NCBI GenBank assembly: GCA_945901855.1 | Contig: CAMDLT010000011.1 | Location: forward strand, 34,434-98,433 | From: Asaia bogorensis | GTDB lineage: Bacteria; Pseudomonadota; Alphaproteobacteria; CACIAM-22H2 | DNA: 64,000 nucleotides | Reading direction: 5' to 3' | In this document: positions 35,206 through 45,156 of the stretch, piece by piece | Numbering within the stretch: position 1 is the first letter of the stretch | Layout of the letters: every line of letters starts with the position of its first letter | Notes under the pieces: generated by a model | Databases searched by the model: none | What the model was told of the DNA's origin: nothing | The model's input: only the letters and a program-made list of their open reading frames with translations | Program-made: the position numbers and the translations under genes

Positions 35206-36333
35206 ATGTCCCGCTCGCCCATCGTGCCCTTCGAACGCAAAGCTGCGCCGGCTGCCGCAGAGCCCGCGCGCGCGCGGCTTAAATCCGCCGTCGAGGCGAT
35301 GGACGAACGTTCGCGCGACGTGTTCCGGCGCATCGTCGAGGCCTATGTCGAGACCGGCGAACCCGTCGGCAGCCGTACCTTGTCGCGCCAATTGGCCGAT
35401 CCGCTGTCGTCGGCGACCATCCGCAACGTGATGGCCGATTTGCAGGATCTGGGGCTGCTCTATTCGCCGCATATTTCGGCCGGGCGACTGCCGACCGATC
35501 TTGGTTTGCGGCTGTTCGTCGACGGCCTGCTCGAAGTCGGGCGCCTGTCGAGCGACGAGCGCGAAAAGATCGAAGTGCAGTGCGCGGCCGGCGGGCGCTC
35601 GGTCACCCAGGTGCTCGAACAGGCGAGCACGCTGCTGGCCGGCATGGGGCGCGGAGCCGGGCTCGTGATCGCGCCCAAGAGCGACGCGCCCTTGAAGCAT
35701 GTCGAGTTCGTGCCGCTCGGGCCGGGTCGCTCGCTCGTGGTGCTCGTAACCGAACAGGGTCTGGTCGAAAACCGCGTGATCGAAACGCCGCTGGGCCTGA
35801 CGCCGCAGCAGCTGATCCAAGCGTCCAACTTTTTGTCGGCGCATCTGACCGGGCGCACGCTGGTCGAAGCGCGCGCCGACGTGCTGCGCCGCCTCGACGA
35901 ATCGCGCGCCGAACTCGACCAGCTCTCGCAGAAGGTCGTCGAGCGGGGGCTGGCCGTGTGGTCCGTGCCCGAGGGCAGCAAGGCGCGCGAGGGGTATCTG
36001 ATCGTGCGCGGCCAGGCCAAGCTTTTGGCCGACGTGCATGCGATGGAAGATCTTGAGCGCATCCGCCGCCTGTTCGAGGCGCTCGAACAGCACGAATCGA
36101 TGGCGCGCATCCTGGAACAGGCCCAAACCGCCGACGGCGTGCAGATTTTCATCGGCGCGCAGAACGAGCTGTTTGGCCTATCGGGCTGCACGACGATCGT
36201 TGCCCCCTATCGCGATTCGAGCGAGCGCATCGTGGGCGCCATCGGCGTGGTGGGACCAACGCGCCTCAACTATGCGCGCATCATCCCGATGGTGGACTAC
36301 ACCGCGCGCGTGATCGGGCGGCTGGTCGGCTGA
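35206..36333 (+). CDS. hrcA: HrcA, heat-inducible transcription repressor
   Basis: A 375-residue HrcA. The N-terminal winged helix shows LDERSRDVFRRIVEAYVETGE-like sequence, PVGSRTLSRQL, and LSSATIRNVMADLQDLGLL, SAGRLPTDLGLR. The GAF-like dimer domain ends SERIVGAIGVVGPTRLNY and MVDYTARVIGRL. HrcA represses chaperone operons through CIRCE elements with GroEL. No CIRCE was found in this window. It is followed by grpE 74 bp later. Confidence 0.96.
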   Translation: MSRSPIVPFERKAAPAAAEPARARLKSAVEAMDERSRDVFRRIVEAYVETGEPVGSRTLSRQLADPLSSATIRNVMADLQDLGLLYSPHISAGRLPTDLGLRLFVDGLLEVGRLSSDEREKIEVQCAAGGRSVTQVLEQASTLLAGMGRGAGLVIAPKSDAPLKHVEFVPLGPGRSLVVLVTEQGLVENRVIETPLGLTPQQLIQASNFLSAHLTGRTLVEARADVLRRLDESRAELDQLSQKVVERGLAVWSVPEGSKAREGYLIVRGQAKLLADVHAMEDLERIRRLFEALEQHESMARILEQAQTADGVQIFIGAQNELFGLSGCTTIVAPYRDSSERIVGAIGVVGPTRLNYARIIPMVDYTARVIGRLVG

Positions 36334-36406
36334 AAACGTCCCTTGCTTTCGGTCGGAATTTCGCCCAAATCCGGGTTGCGTTTTCCGTTCCAGCGAGACC
36401 AAGCCC

Positions 36407-37018
36407 ATGACCGACCCCGCCCACACCCCGCCGCCCGAAAATCCCACCACGCCGTCCGTCGAGATTCCGGCCGACCTGTTCGAAGGCGCGCCCGATCCTT
36501 TGGCCGAGGCTGTGGCGAAGGCTGCGAGCCTCGAAGCCGAAATGGCCAAGACCAAAGAAATGGCGCTGCGCGCCATGGCCGACGCCGAAAACATGCGCAA
36601 GCGCGCCGAGCGCGAAATCGTCGAGCGCGAAAAATATGCGGTTTCGGGTTTTGCGAAGGCGCTGCTGGCCGTGGCCGACAATCTGCGCCGCGCGCTGGAC
36701 AGCGTATCGGGCGAAGCGCGCGCGGCCGACCCCAGCCTGGAACGGCTGGCCGTGGGCGTGGAGATGACCGAGCGCGAATTGCTGTCGGCGTTCGAAAAAT
36801 TCGGCGTGGTGCGCGTGGAACTGGCGGGCAAACCGTTCGACCCCGCGATCGCGCAGGCCGTTGCCCAAGTCGAATCGCCGACGCATGCGGCAGGTACGGT
36901 CGTGCAGGTATTCCAGCCCGGCTACACGATCCAAGGCCGCTTGCTGCGCGAAGCCATGGTCACCGTCGCCAAGGGCGCGCCGCCCCAGCCCGCCCCCGGC
37001 ATCGATACGGTTGCTTGA
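36407..37018 (+). CDS. grpE: GrpE, DnaK nucleotide-exchange factor
   Basis: A 203-residue GrpE with a long coiled coil (about 40-90) including MRKRAEREIVEREKYA and FAKALLAVADNLRRAL, and the C-terminal beta wing ending GYTIQGRLLREAMVTVAKG. It releases ADP from DnaK. The spacing from hrcA and the order hrcA-grpE are standard; dnaK-dnaJ lie nearby after one opposite-strand gene. Confidence 0.96.
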   Translation: MTDPAHTPPPENPTTPSVEIPADLFEGAPDPLAEAVAKAASLEAEMAKTKEMALRAMADAENMRKRAEREIVEREKYAVSGFAKALLAVADNLRRALDSVSGEARAADPSLERLAVGVEMTERELLSAFEKFGVVRVELAGKPFDPAIAQAVAQVESPTHAAGTVVQVFQPGYTIQGRLLREAMVTVAKGAPPQPAPGIDTVA

Positions 37019-37096
37019 GCGCAAACGCCCACAGCGCCGAACGGGACCGTTCGACGCGAAAGGCAAAATGATCCGCCAGCGCAGCCGCGCCGGGGC

Positions 37097-37537
37097 CTAG
37101 ACCGTCTTGGCGAACGCCGCCTTGCCGGAACCGTCGATCGCTTCGTAAGCCTTGCTGACCGCGCGCGGCGCCAAAGCTGGAGCCGTTTCGGCCGTCGGCG
37201 CAGCGCCTTCAGGTCCAAAAACACGCGCGATCCGCGTTTGGTAACGCGGGTCGATAATGTCGATGAAAGGCTCGAAACTGCCTTCGACATAACCCGACTT
37301 GGCGGCGAGCTGGCCTGAGCCGCTCAGCTCGATCTGGTCTCGCACCGGTTTGGCGCGCGACTTTTTCAAGTCGGCGGCGGCTTCCACCACCGGCAACTTG
37401 GCTTGATCGACGGACGGCGCACTCTCGGCACGCGGCCCGCGTTGGCCGGGTGCAAACGGCGTACGATTTTCCCCTGCGGCCGAAAGGCCGAGCGGAGCAA
37501 CGGGCTGTGCAGCACCGATGCTTGTTACTGCAGACAT
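37097..37537 (-). CDS. Hypothetical protein between grpE and dnaK
   Basis: A 146-residue soluble protein starting MSAVTSIGAAQPVAPLG. The N-terminal half is disordered-looking (Pro, Ala, Ser). The C-terminal half has an ordered pattern, including QLAAKSGYVEGSFEPFIDI and DPRYQTRIARVFGPE. No family is recognised. It is opposite to its neighbours, with an 18-bp palindromic element 73 bp upstream of its start. The start Met 37537 is chosen because the longer frame runs into the dnaK leader. Confidence 0.6.
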   Translation of the reverse strand: MSAVTSIGAAQPVAPLGLSAAGENRTPFAPGQRGPRAESAPSVDQAKLPVVEAAADLKKSRAKPVRDQIELSGSGQLAAKSGYVEGSFEPFIDIIDPRYQTRIARVFGPEGAAPTAETAPALAPRAVSKAYEAIDGSGKAAFAKTV

Positions 37538-37872
37538 GACACGACCTCGTTTCTCGAAGCCTACGACGCGGGTCTTCTGCCGGCGTCGGACAAAATCTCC
37601 ACTGGCACCTCCGTTATCCCTAACGGACCGTAAAAAGCACCAGTTAGACTTTCTCACGATTGGCTTACAATAAATAAAGCTAATTGTCAAGGCGCCATTG
37701 ATGGAAACTATTTTCGGCAAGGGGCTTTGAAGGTTGCGCGACCGAACGCGTCTGCCTATATGCCTTGCGAAGCGAAGGGTCTTTAACCTTCGCACCCATG
37801 GCACTATAACAACCGGGGTTCGCGCCGATGCCTTTCGGGGTCGCGCACGCGCTGCCGCAGAGCGAGGATGTT
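37538..37872. other. Divergent intergenic region before dnaK
   Basis: 335 bp without a gene. It holds the palindrome at 37610-37627, an AT-rich segment (37660-37690), and a 7-bp stem-loop (GCGAAGG 37772-37778 with CCTTCGC 37787-37793) in the likely dnaK leader. A CTTGCGA/CACCCAT pair around it resembles a heat-shock promoter, but the spacing is too long to call. No CIRCE element is present. Confidence 0.5.
37610..37627. promoter_or_regulatory. Perfect 7-bp palindrome
   Basis: TCCGTTA and TAACGGA flank TCCC. A second pairing, ACTGG (37601-37605) with CCAGT (37643-37647), can extend the stem. It lies upstream of the minus-strand hypothetical gene and may be an operator or an RNA leader hairpin. 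Confidence 0.45.
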
Positions 37873-39816
37873 ATGAGCAAAGTTATCGGCATCGACCTTG
37901 GCACCACGAATTCGTGCGTTGCCGTGATGGAAGGCAGCACCCCCAAAGTCATCCCGAACGTCGAAGGGGCGAACACCACGCCGTCGATCGTCGCGTTTGC
38001 GGATTCGGGCGAGCGCCTGGTGGGCCAGCCCGCCAAACGCCAGTCGGTCACCAACCCGACCGACACGTTCTATGCGATCAAGCGGCTGATCGGCCGCCGC
38101 TTCGAAGACCCGATGGTCTCGAAGGACAAGGACTTGGTGCCCTACGAAATCGTCAAGGCCGACAACGGCGACGCATGGGTCAATTCCAAGGGCAAAAAAT
38201 ATTCGCCCTCGCAGATTTCCGCCTTCACGCTGATGAAGATGAAGGAAACGGCCGAGGCGTATCTGGGCGAAACGGTCACGCAGGCCGTCATCACGGTGCC
38301 CGCCTATTTCAACGACAGCCAGCGCCAGGCGACCAAGGATGCCGGCAAAATCGCGGGCCTCGAAGTTCTGCGCATCATCAACGAACCGACGGCGGCCGCC
38401 CTCGCCTACGGCCTTGAAAAGAAAAAGGCCGGCACGATCGCGGTCTACGATCTTGGCGGCGGCACGTTCGACGTGTCGGTGCTGGAAATCGGCGACGGCG
38501 TGTTCGAGGTCAAGTCGACCAACGGCGACACGTTCCTGGGCGGCGAAGATTTCGACAAGGAAATCATCGATTACCTGGCGACCGAGTTCAAAAAGGAACA
38601 GGGTATCGATCTGCGCGGCGACCGCCTGGCGCTGCAGCGCCTGAAGGAAGCCGCCGAAAAAGCCAAGATCGAGCTTTCCTCCGCCGTGCAGACGGAAGTG
38701 AACCTGCCGTTCATTACGGCCGACGCGACCGGGCCCAAGCACCTCAACATCAAGATCACGCGCTCGAAGCTCGAAACCCTCGTCGACGCGCTGATCCAGC
38801 GCACGATCGAGCCGTGCCGCGGCGCCCTCAAGGATGCGGGCCTCAAGGCCAGCGAGATCGACGAAGTGGTGCTGGTGGGCGGCATGACGCGCATGCCCAA
38901 AGTCATCGAAGCCGTGAAGCAGTTCTTCGGGCGCGAACCGCATCGCGGCGTCAATCCCGACGAAGTAGTCGCGATCGGCGCTGCCATCCAGGCGGGCGTG
39001 CTCAAGGGCGACGTCAAGGACGTGCTGCTGCTCGACGTGACGCCGTTGTCGCTCGGCATCGAAACCTTGGGCGGCGTTTTCACCCGCTTGATCGACCGCA
39101 ACACGACGATCCCGACGCGCAAGAGCCAGACCTTCTCGACCGCCGAAGACAGCCAGTCGGCCGTGACCATCCGCGTGTTCCAGGGCGAACGCGAAATGGC
39201 CGCCGACAACAAGATGCTGGGCCAGTTCGATCTGGTCGGCCTGCCGCCCGCACGGCGCGGCGTGCCGCAGATCGAGGTCACGTTCGACATCGACGCCAAC
39301 GGCATCGTGCAGGTTTCGGCCAAGGACAAGGGCACGGGCAAGGAGCAGCAGATCCGCATCCAGGCCTCGGGCGGCCTGTCGGACGCCGAGATCAACAAGA
39401 TGGTCAAGGACGCCGAGGCCAATGCGGCGGACGACAAAAAGCGCCGCGATCTGGTCGAAGCCAAGAACCATGCCGAAAGCCTGGTCCACGACACCGAAAA
39501 GAATGTCGCCGAATACGGCGACAAACTCGACGGCGCCGAAAAAGCAGCGATCCAGACCGCCATCGACAATTTGAAAGCGGCCACGGACAGCCAAGACGCC
39601 GACGACATCAAAGCGAAGACCGAAGCGCTGATGCAGGCGGCCATGAAACTGGGCGAGGCGATGTACAAGGCCGAGCAAGCCGCAGGTGCCGCCGATCCTG
39701 CGGCCGCCGCCGGTCCGGGGGCGCAAGCTTCCGGCGGCGACAGCAAAGCCGCCAAGGACGAAAAAGTCGTCGACGCGACGTTCGAAGACCTTTCGGACAA
39801 GACCAAAAAAGGCTGA
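37873..39816 (+). CDS. dnaK: DnaK, Hsp70 chaperone
   Basis: A 647-residue Hsp70. ATPase domain: [69 protein letters not shown], and [10 protein letters not shown]. The linker [15 protein letters not shown] leads to the substrate domain and a C-terminal lid with a Gly/Ala-rich tail ending in VVDATFEDL. Start ATG 37873 has GAGGA upstream. It works with DnaJ and GrpE. Confidence 0.98.
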   Translation: MSKVIGIDLGTTNSCVAVMEGSTPKVIPNVEGANTTPSIVAFADSGERLVGQPAKRQSVTNPTDTFYAIKRLIGRRFEDPMVSKDKDLVPYEIVKADNGDAWVNSKGKKYSPSQISAFTLMKMKETAEAYLGETVTQAVITVPAYFNDSQRQATKDAGKIAGLEVLRIINEPTAAALAYGLEKKKAGTIAVYDLGGGTFDVSVLEIGDGVFEVKSTNGDTFLGGEDFDKEIIDYLATEFKKEQGIDLRGDRLALQRLKEAAEKAKIELSSAVQTEVNLPFITADATGPKHLNIKITRSKLETLVDALIQRTIEPCRGALKDAGLKASEIDEVVLVGGMTRMPKVIEAVKQFFGREPHRGVNPDEVVAIGAAIQAGVLKGDVKDVLLLDVTPLSLGIETLGGVFTRLIDRNTTIPTRKSQTFSTAEDSQSAVTIRVFQGEREMAADNKMLGQFDLVGLPPARRGVPQIEVTFDIDANGIVQVSAKDKGTGKEQQIRIQASGGLSDAEINKMVKDAEANAADDKKRRDLVEAKNHAESLVHDTEKNVAEYGDKLDGAEKAAIQTAIDNLKAATDSQDADDIKAKTEALMQAAMKLGEAMYKAEQAAGAADPAAAAGPGAQASGGDSKAAKDEKVVDATFEDLSDKTKKG

Positions 39817-39822
39817 AGCCTG

Positions 39823-39844
39823 GGGCAGGGCTAGCGCCCTGCCC
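39823..39844 (+). terminator. Hairpin in dnaK-dnaJ spacer
   Basis: GGGCAGGGC pairs with GCCCTGCCC across TAGC, directly after the dnaK stop. No T-run follows, so it is more likely to lower read-through or protect the dnaK mRNA end than to stop transcription fully. Confidence 0.5.
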
Positions 39845-39870
39845 TTCGGGTCCGGACGGAGAATCGACGC

Positions 39871-41013
39871 GTGGCAAAAGCGGATTTCTACGAGCTGTTG
39901 GGCGTGGCCAAAGGGGTGTCGGCAGACGACCTCAAAAAAGCCTATCGCAAGCTGGCGATGCAGTTCCACCCGGACAAAAATCCGGGCGACAAAAAGGCCG
40001 AGGCCAAGTTCAAAGAAATCAGCGAAGCCTACGAGATCCTCAAAGACGACCAGAAGCGCGCGGCCTACGACCGCTTCGGCCATGCCGCGTTCGAAAACGG
40101 CGGCGCCGGACGGCCCGGCGGCTTCGAAGGCGGCATGGGCGGTGCCGGCGGGTTCGCCGATATTTTCGACGAAATGTTCGGCGAGTTCATGGGCGGCGGC
40201 CGGCGCGGCGGCGGACCGCAACGCGGGGCCGATCTTCGATACAATCTGGAGATCAGCCTCGAAGACGCCTATCACGGCAAGCAGGCAACCGTGCGCGTCG
40301 CGTCGATGCACAGTTGCGAAACCTGCAACGGTTCGGGCGCCGAGGCGGGGTCCAAGCCCGTCACCTGCCCGACCTGCCGGGGCCAGGGCAAGGTGCGCGC
40401 CCAACAAGGTTTTTTCACGATCGAGCGCAGCTGCCACCAATGCGGCGGCTCGGGCCAGATCATCGAAAAGCCCTGCAAAACTTGCCAAGGCCAGGGCCGC
40501 GTGCGCAAGGAGCGCACGCTGTCGGTCAATATCCCGGCGGGCGTGGAAGACGGCACGCGCATTCGTCTGGCGGGCGAAGGCGAAGCGGGCATGCGCGGCT
40601 CGCCGCCCGGCGACCTTTATTTGTTTTTGTCGATCAAGCAGCACAAATTGTTCCATCGCGAAGCGGCCGACATCTATTGCCGCGTGCCGATTCCGATGAC
40701 GACGGCGTCGCTTGGCGGGGCCATCGAAGTGCCGACGGTCGACGGCGGGCGCGCCAAAGTGACGATTCCGGCGGGCGCGCAGACAGGCCAGCAATTCCGC
40801 CTCAAAGGCAAGGGCATGAGCGTGCTGCGCAGCCAGGCGCGCGGCGACATGTTCATCGAGGCGATGGTCGAAACGCCCGTCAATCTCACCAAACGCCAGC
40901 AGGAATTGCTGCGCGAATTCGAAGGCAGCGGCGGCGGCGGCAAAAGCCACAGCCCGGAAAGCGCCAGCTTCTTCGCCAAGGTGAAGGAGCTGTGGGACGA
41001 TCTGCGGAACTGA
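39871..41013 (+). CDS. dnaJ: DnaJ, Hsp40 co-chaperone
   Basis: A 380-residue type I DnaJ from GTG 39871. J-domain: [20 protein letters not shown] and [10 protein letters not shown] (HPD). A Gly-rich linker follows (about 75-115). Four zinc motifs are intact: [24 protein letters not shown] and CKTCQGQG. The C-terminal substrate domains are complete. It is 54 bp after dnaK. Confidence 0.98.
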   Translation: MAKADFYELLGVAKGVSADDLKKAYRKLAMQFHPDKNPGDKKAEAKFKEISEAYEILKDDQKRAAYDRFGHAAFENGGAGRPGGFEGGMGGAGGFADIFDEMFGEFMGGGRRGGGPQRGADLRYNLEISLEDAYHGKQATVRVASMHSCETCNGSGAEAGSKPVTCPTCRGQGKVRAQQGFFTIERSCHQCGGSGQIIEKPCKTCQGQGRVRKERTLSVNIPAGVEDGTRIRLAGEGEAGMRGSPPGDLYLFLSIKQHKLFHREAADIYCRVPIPMTTASLGGAIEVPTVDGGRAKVTIPAGAQTGQQFRLKGKGMSVLRSQARGDMFIEAMVETPVNLTKRQQELLREFEGSGGGGKSHSPESASFFAKVKELWDDLRN

Positions 41014-41020
41014 AGTGGCG

Positions 41021-42841
41021 TCAGGCGCCGCGCCGGAGCGTCACGCGCGCGCGCGTTCCACGGGGCGGATTGTCGGCGAGATCGACCGTGCCGCCCATGG
41101 CGTGGGCAAGCTTCTGGCAGATCGCCAACCCCAGCCCCACGCCCGACTCGCCGCTGCCCGCGACGCGACGATCGGCCTGATAGAACGGCAAAAACACTTT
41201 TTCGCGCTCGGCTGGCGGGATGCCGGGGCCGCAGTCGGTGACGACAACCGACACAAATGAATCGTCGGCATAGGCGTCGATCGTGACGGTTTCGCCGGGC
41301 GGCGAAAACTTGAAAGCGTTTTCCGCGAGGTTCGCAACGATACGGCCCAATCCCGTCAGATTGCCCGCCACAAGCGGCGCCTGCGCCAAGCCATCGCCGA
41401 ACACCAGATGCACGCGCCGCCGTTCGGCCGCCGATTGGAGCACGCTGGAAATTTCGGCGACGACGTCGATCAGCGCGAGCGGCGCCACTTCCGGCCGCGC
41501 GTCGCCGTCGCCGTGGCGCGACATTTCAAGCACGTCGTCGACGATGCGCTTGAGCCAGTTCGCCGAGCTTAGAATGGCGCCGACATACGTCGTCGCGCGC
41601 ACCGGCAAGGCGCCCGCGATGCCGAGTTTGAGGGCTTCCGAATAGCCCACGACGGCGTTCAGCGGCGTGCGCAGCTCGTGGCTCATATTAGCAAAAAACC
41701 GGTCTTTGGCGTTTGCCGCCTCGTTGGCAAGTTCCGTTTGCGTTGCCGCGGCCGCCAGTGCCGCTTGGAGCGCGCGGGCGCGCTCGGCAACCGCTTTTTC
41801 GAGCGTCTGCTGGCGCTGGCCCAGCACGCGCAAAACGACGACGAGCAGCACCGTCAGCAAAAATCCGCCGACCAGTGCGGCGAGCGGCGCAAAACGCAGC
41901 ACCCACGGAACTTCGACGCGGTGTTCGACGCGAATTTCCCAAACGCGGCCCAGCATCGGGATGCGCTGCACGCGAACGGCATCGGGCGCAGCGCCTTCGA
42001 GCATGGCCGGACCTGCGACGGCGAACAGGTCTTGTGCGGGAGCGGGCGCGTCGGGCGCGCCAACATCGCGCACGATCGCGCGCGAATTCGGGAATTGCGC
42101 CGCCAGCATGGGGCCGATCAATTGGCTCGGCGACAGACCCATCGCGACGAGGCCGCTCACATCGCCGCGCGCAAAAATCGGCATGACGGCCAGCACGCTG
42201 CGCAGTCCCGATTGCGCGTCCTGCGACAGCACGACGGGCGCGGAGACGACCGGATTGCGGGTCGCGATCGCGCGTTCGGCCGCCGCGCGCCGCTCCGGAT
42301 TGGCCCACAGATCGAAACCCGGCACGCGCATATTGCCCGCAACCGGATAGACAAAAAAGGCCGGGAACATGACCTCGCGCGAGCCTGCCGGCTGCAGCGC
42401 GAAGGCGGGATAGCCCAAATCCGCGCGTCCCGCATCCTGGGCCGCAAAGGCTTGAAGATCGACCTCCTCGCCGCTGCGCAGGCGCGGCGCAAACGCGACT
42501 GCGCGCAGGCTGGGATAGCGCTCGGCAAGCCCCATCTCGACGAACAAATTTTCGTAGCTGCGCGCATCGGCGATATCAGCGGCGCCCAGGGCCGCCGCGA
42601 CGCCGCGCTGCAGCTGGGCTGCCGTCGCCATTTCGCTTTCCACCAGCGCCAATATGCGCGCCGATGCCGCGTCCGCTTCGCTGCCGATCAACGAACTGTT
42701 GACGCGCATCAGCACCAAGCACGCCGCCGCTGCAGCTACAATGCCAAGCGCGCCGATCAGCGACGACAAGGCAGGCATGACGTTGGCAATACGATCGGAC
42801 AGGCGCTCAAGCACTTGGACAGGTCCTTGCCTTGAATACAC
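41021..42841 (-). CDS. CHASE-domain sensor histidine kinase
   Basis: A 606-residue kinase with helices at about 22-45 and 318-340. Between them lies a CHASE-type sensor: ERYPSLRAVAFAPRL, YPAFALQPAGSREVMFPA, and IATRNPVVSAPVVLSQ. HisKA has His388 in FFANMSHELRTPLNAVVGY, and the HATPase has NAFKFSPPGE, DCGPGI and GVGLGLAI. No response regulator is adjacent. Its signal is unknown; CHASE domains bind small ligands. It is convergent with dnaJ. Confidence 0.88.
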   Translation of the reverse strand: MYSRQGPVQVLERLSDRIANVMPALSSLIGALGIVAAAAACLVLMRVNSSLIGSEADAASARILALVESEMATAAQLQRGVAAALGAADIADARSYENLFVEMGLAERYPSLRAVAFAPRLRSGEEVDLQAFAAQDAGRADLGYPAFALQPAGSREVMFPAFFVYPVAGNMRVPGFDLWANPERRAAAERAIATRNPVVSAPVVLSQDAQSGLRSVLAVMPIFARGDVSGLVAMGLSPSQLIGPMLAAQFPNSRAIVRDVGAPDAPAPAQDLFAVAGPAMLEGAAPDAVRVQRIPMLGRVWEIRVEHRVEVPWVLRFAPLAALVGGFLLTVLLVVVLRVLGQRQQTLEKAVAERARALQAALAAAATQTELANEAANAKDRFFANMSHELRTPLNAVVGYSEALKLGIAGALPVRATTYVGAILSSANWLKRIVDDVLEMSRHGDGDARPEVAPLALIDVVAEISSVLQSAAERRRVHLVFGDGLAQAPLVAGNLTGLGRIVANLAENAFKFSPPGETVTIDAYADDSFVSVVVTDCGPGIPPAEREKVFLPFYQADRRVAGSGESGVGLGLAICQKLAHAMGGTVDLADNPPRGTRARVTLRRGA

Positions 42842-42946
42842 GTGCTTTCTTTATGGGTATAAAGGATTTTGAAAACGTTAATTTCTTTGGACATGATTTT
42901 GCGCCCGTGGCGTGGCTATTTTCGGGCGGGCGCGCAAGCCGCCGAC

Positions 42947-43828
42947 ATGCTATCCAAGCGGCCGATGATTTTGGCTCTTCTGCAACTGGCGCGGCCCAAA
43001 CAATGGGTCAAAAACGCATTCGTCGCGGCGCCGCTGTTTTTTACGCCCGAAGCGTTTGGCGCTGCCAATCTGTGGGCAATTTTTATTGCCGTGCTGGCAT
43101 TTAGCCTGGCCGCGTCCGCGATCTATGCGTTCAACGATTATTGCGACCGCGATGCAGACCGGCTGCATCCGGTCAAGCGCACGCGCCCGATCGCGTCGGG
43201 AGCGGTGGCGCCGGGTGCGGCGTTGGCTTTTGCGGTCCTGCTGGCGGCGGGTGCCGCTTGGCTTGCAAGCTTGCTGCCGCAGCGGTTCGGCGAAACGCTT
43301 GCGATCTATTTCGCGCTCAACCTTGCCTATTCGTGGCGCTTGAAACATGTCAGCCTTCTGGATGTGCTGATCGTTGCGGCGGGTTTCGTTCTGCGCGTCG
43401 AGGCGGGCGCTTTTGCCATCGGCGTCGTCCCAAGCGTGTGGATCGTCGTCTGTACGGGCTTGCTTGCGCTGTTCCTGGCGCTTGCCAAGCGGCGCGACGA
43501 TCTGACGTCGGACGTGGATGCAGCGCATCGCAAAGCGCTGGCAGGCTACAATCTGCGTTTCCTCGATACCGCGATTGCGGTCGTGCTGGGTGCGTTGGCG
43601 GTGAGCTACATTCTCTACACGGCCGATCAGACGGTCATCAAACGCTACGGCACCGACCGGCTCTATCTGACCGCCCCGTTCGTGTTGGCGGGCATGCTGC
43701 GCTATTTGCAGATCGCGCTGGTCGAGGCGCGCGCGGGCCAGCCGACCGATATCGTGCTTTCCGACCGGTTCGTGATCGTTTGCGTGCTGGGCTGGATCGC
43801 CGTCTTCGGCTATTTGATCTACGCATGA
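42947..43828 (+). CDS. UbiA-family decaprenyl-phosphate phosphoribosyltransferase homologue
   Basis: A polytopic UbiA-fold prenyltransferase. The first Asp motif region reads NDYCDRDADRLHPVKRTRPI, as in the mycobacterial DPPR synthase Rv3806c, and the N-terminus has LLQLARPKQWVKNAFV. These differ from ubiquinone UbiA. It would add PRPP to a polyprenyl phosphate. It overlaps the DprE1-like gene by four bases. The start is uncertain: ATG 42869, 42893, 42947 or 42965; family sequence begins at 42965. Confidence 0.85.
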   Translation: MLSKRPMILALLQLARPKQWVKNAFVAAPLFFTPEAFGAANLWAIFIAVLAFSLAASAIYAFNDYCDRDADRLHPVKRTRPIASGAVAPGAALAFAVLLAAGAAWLASLLPQRFGETLAIYFALNLAYSWRLKHVSLLDVLIVAAGFVLRVEAGAFAIGVVPSVWIVVCTGLLALFLALAKRRDDLTSDVDAAHRKALAGYNLRFLDTAIAVVLGALAVSYILYTADQTVIKRYGTDRLYLTAPFVLAGMLRYLQIALVEARAGQPTDIVLSDRFVIVCVLGWIAVFGYLIYA

Positions 43829-45156
43829 GCCTTCGCTGGAAAGACACGACGCTGACAGGGTGGGGCCGCGTGCGCCCGGCCGCAATGCGCGCCGCGCGAC
43901 CCGAGCGCCAGAACGAGCTCGATGCCGCCTTGGCGACGGCCGGGCCCCATATCGTGGCGCGCGGTGCGGGCAAAGCCTATGGCGATGCAGCCCAGCGCGA
44001 CGGCGGCGCGGCCATCCTCGCCCAACGGCTCGACCGGCTGCTGTCGTTCGATGCGCCCAGCGGCATCTTGGAATGCGAGGCGGGGGTCACGTTCCGCACA
44101 TTGATCGACACGTTCGTGCCGCGCGGATTTGTGCCGCCCGTGTCGCCCGGCACCGCATTTGCGACCGTGGGCGGGGCGATCGCGGCCGACATACACGGCA
44201 AAAATCACGACAAACACGGCGCGTTTGGCGACCATGTGGCGTGGATCGACCTGCTGTGCGCGGACGGCGAGACGCGCCGCGTGTCGGCGACGCAAAATGC
44301 CGATCTGTTTGCCGCGACCATCGGCGGCATGGGGCTTACGGGCATCGTGCGGCGCGCGGGCTTCCGTTTGCTGCCGGGAACGGGGCATGTCGCGCTCGAA
44401 ACCCAGCGCATCGACGATCTGGAAATGTTTTTTGCCGCCTTCGAGGAGGCGCGCGCCAAAGCCACGTTCAGCGTGGGTTGGATCGATGCGCTGGCGAGCG
44501 GGCGCAAACTGGGGCGCGGCGTTTTCGAAACGGGCGAGTTCGCGCCCGCGCAGCCGCCGGGTGCACGCAAAAACGCGCTGCCGATCCCGTTCGATTTTCC
44601 GAACATGGCCCTGTCGCGCGCGACGATCGGCGCGTTCAACGAACTTTATTGGCGCCGCGCGCCCGAAACGAAATGCAGCGCCGTGCGGCCGCTCGACGCG
44701 TTTTTCTATCCGCTGGACCGGCTCGACAATTGGAACCGCCTTTACGGCAAGCGCGGCTTCTACCAATTCCAATCGGTCGTGCCCGACGACGGCGCGTTTG
44801 CCGCGACCAAAAAAATGCTCGAGACGGTCGCAGCAACCGGCCAAGCCTCGTTCCTTGCCGTGCTCAAAACATTGGGCGGCGACGGGCGCGGCTTGCTGTC
44901 GTTCCCAATGCGCGGCGTGACGCTCGCCCTCGACATTCCCAACGCGCCCGGCGCGATCGAACTGATGGGCGCGCTCGAAGCGATCGCGCGCGATGCGGGC
45001 GGGCGCATCTATCTTGCCAAAGACGCGCTGCAATCGGCCGCGACTTTCAGGGCGAGCTATCCGCGCGTGGACGAATTCGAGCGCATCGTGCGCGACATCG
45101 ATCCCGCCGGTCGCTTCCGATCCGACCTCGCCCGACGGCTGGAGATCGCGCCATGA
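43825..45156 (+). CDS. DprE1-like FAD-linked oxidase
   Basis: A 443-residue FAD-binding protein matching decaprenylphosphoryl-ribose 2'-oxidase. N-terminal GWGRVRP, VSPGTAFATVGGAIAADIHG, and KNHDKHGAFGDHV fit the FAD site and His132 region of mycobacterial DprE1; the C-terminal IYLAKDA fits Lys418 (here Lys399). The cysteine targeted by benzothiazinones is Ala368 here (TLALDIPN). It oxidises the ribose C2' in the first half of the epimerisation to arabinose. It overlaps both neighbours by ATGA. Confidence 0.88.
   Translation: MSLRWKDTTLTGWGRVRPAAMRAARPERQNELDAALATAGPHIVARGAGKAYGDAAQRDGGAAILAQRLDRLLSFDAPSGILECEAGVTFRTLIDTFVPRGFVPPVSPGTAFATVGGAIAADIHGKNHDKHGAFGDHVAWIDLLCADGETRRVSATQNADLFAATIGGMGLTGIVRRAGFRLLPGTGHVALETQRIDDLEMFFAAFEEARAKATFSVGWIDALASGRKLGRGVFETGEFAPAQPPGARKNALPIPFDFPNMALSRATIGAFNELYWRRAPETKCSAVRPLDAFFYPLDRLDNWNRLYGKRGFYQFQSVVPDDGAFAATKKMLETVAATGQASFLAVLKTLGGDGRGLLSFPMRGVTLALDIPNAPGAIELMGALEAIARDAGGRIYLAKDALQSAATFRASYPRVDEFERIVRDIDPAGRFRSDLARRLEIAP

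Noticed and set aside
37538..37872. CIRCE element upstream of dnaK
   Set aside because: No TTAGCACTC-N9-GAGTGCTAA-like inverted repeat is present.
37804..40950. 1048-residue frame on the minus strand
   Set aside because: It lies antisense to dnaK and dnaJ, which are certain; its composition is a shadow of the other strand's codon bias.
42947..43828. UbiA as 4-hydroxybenzoate prenyltransferase for ubiquinone
   Set aside because: The motif NDYCDRDADRLHP and the DprE1/DprE2 neighbours fit the phosphoribosyltransferase branch instead.
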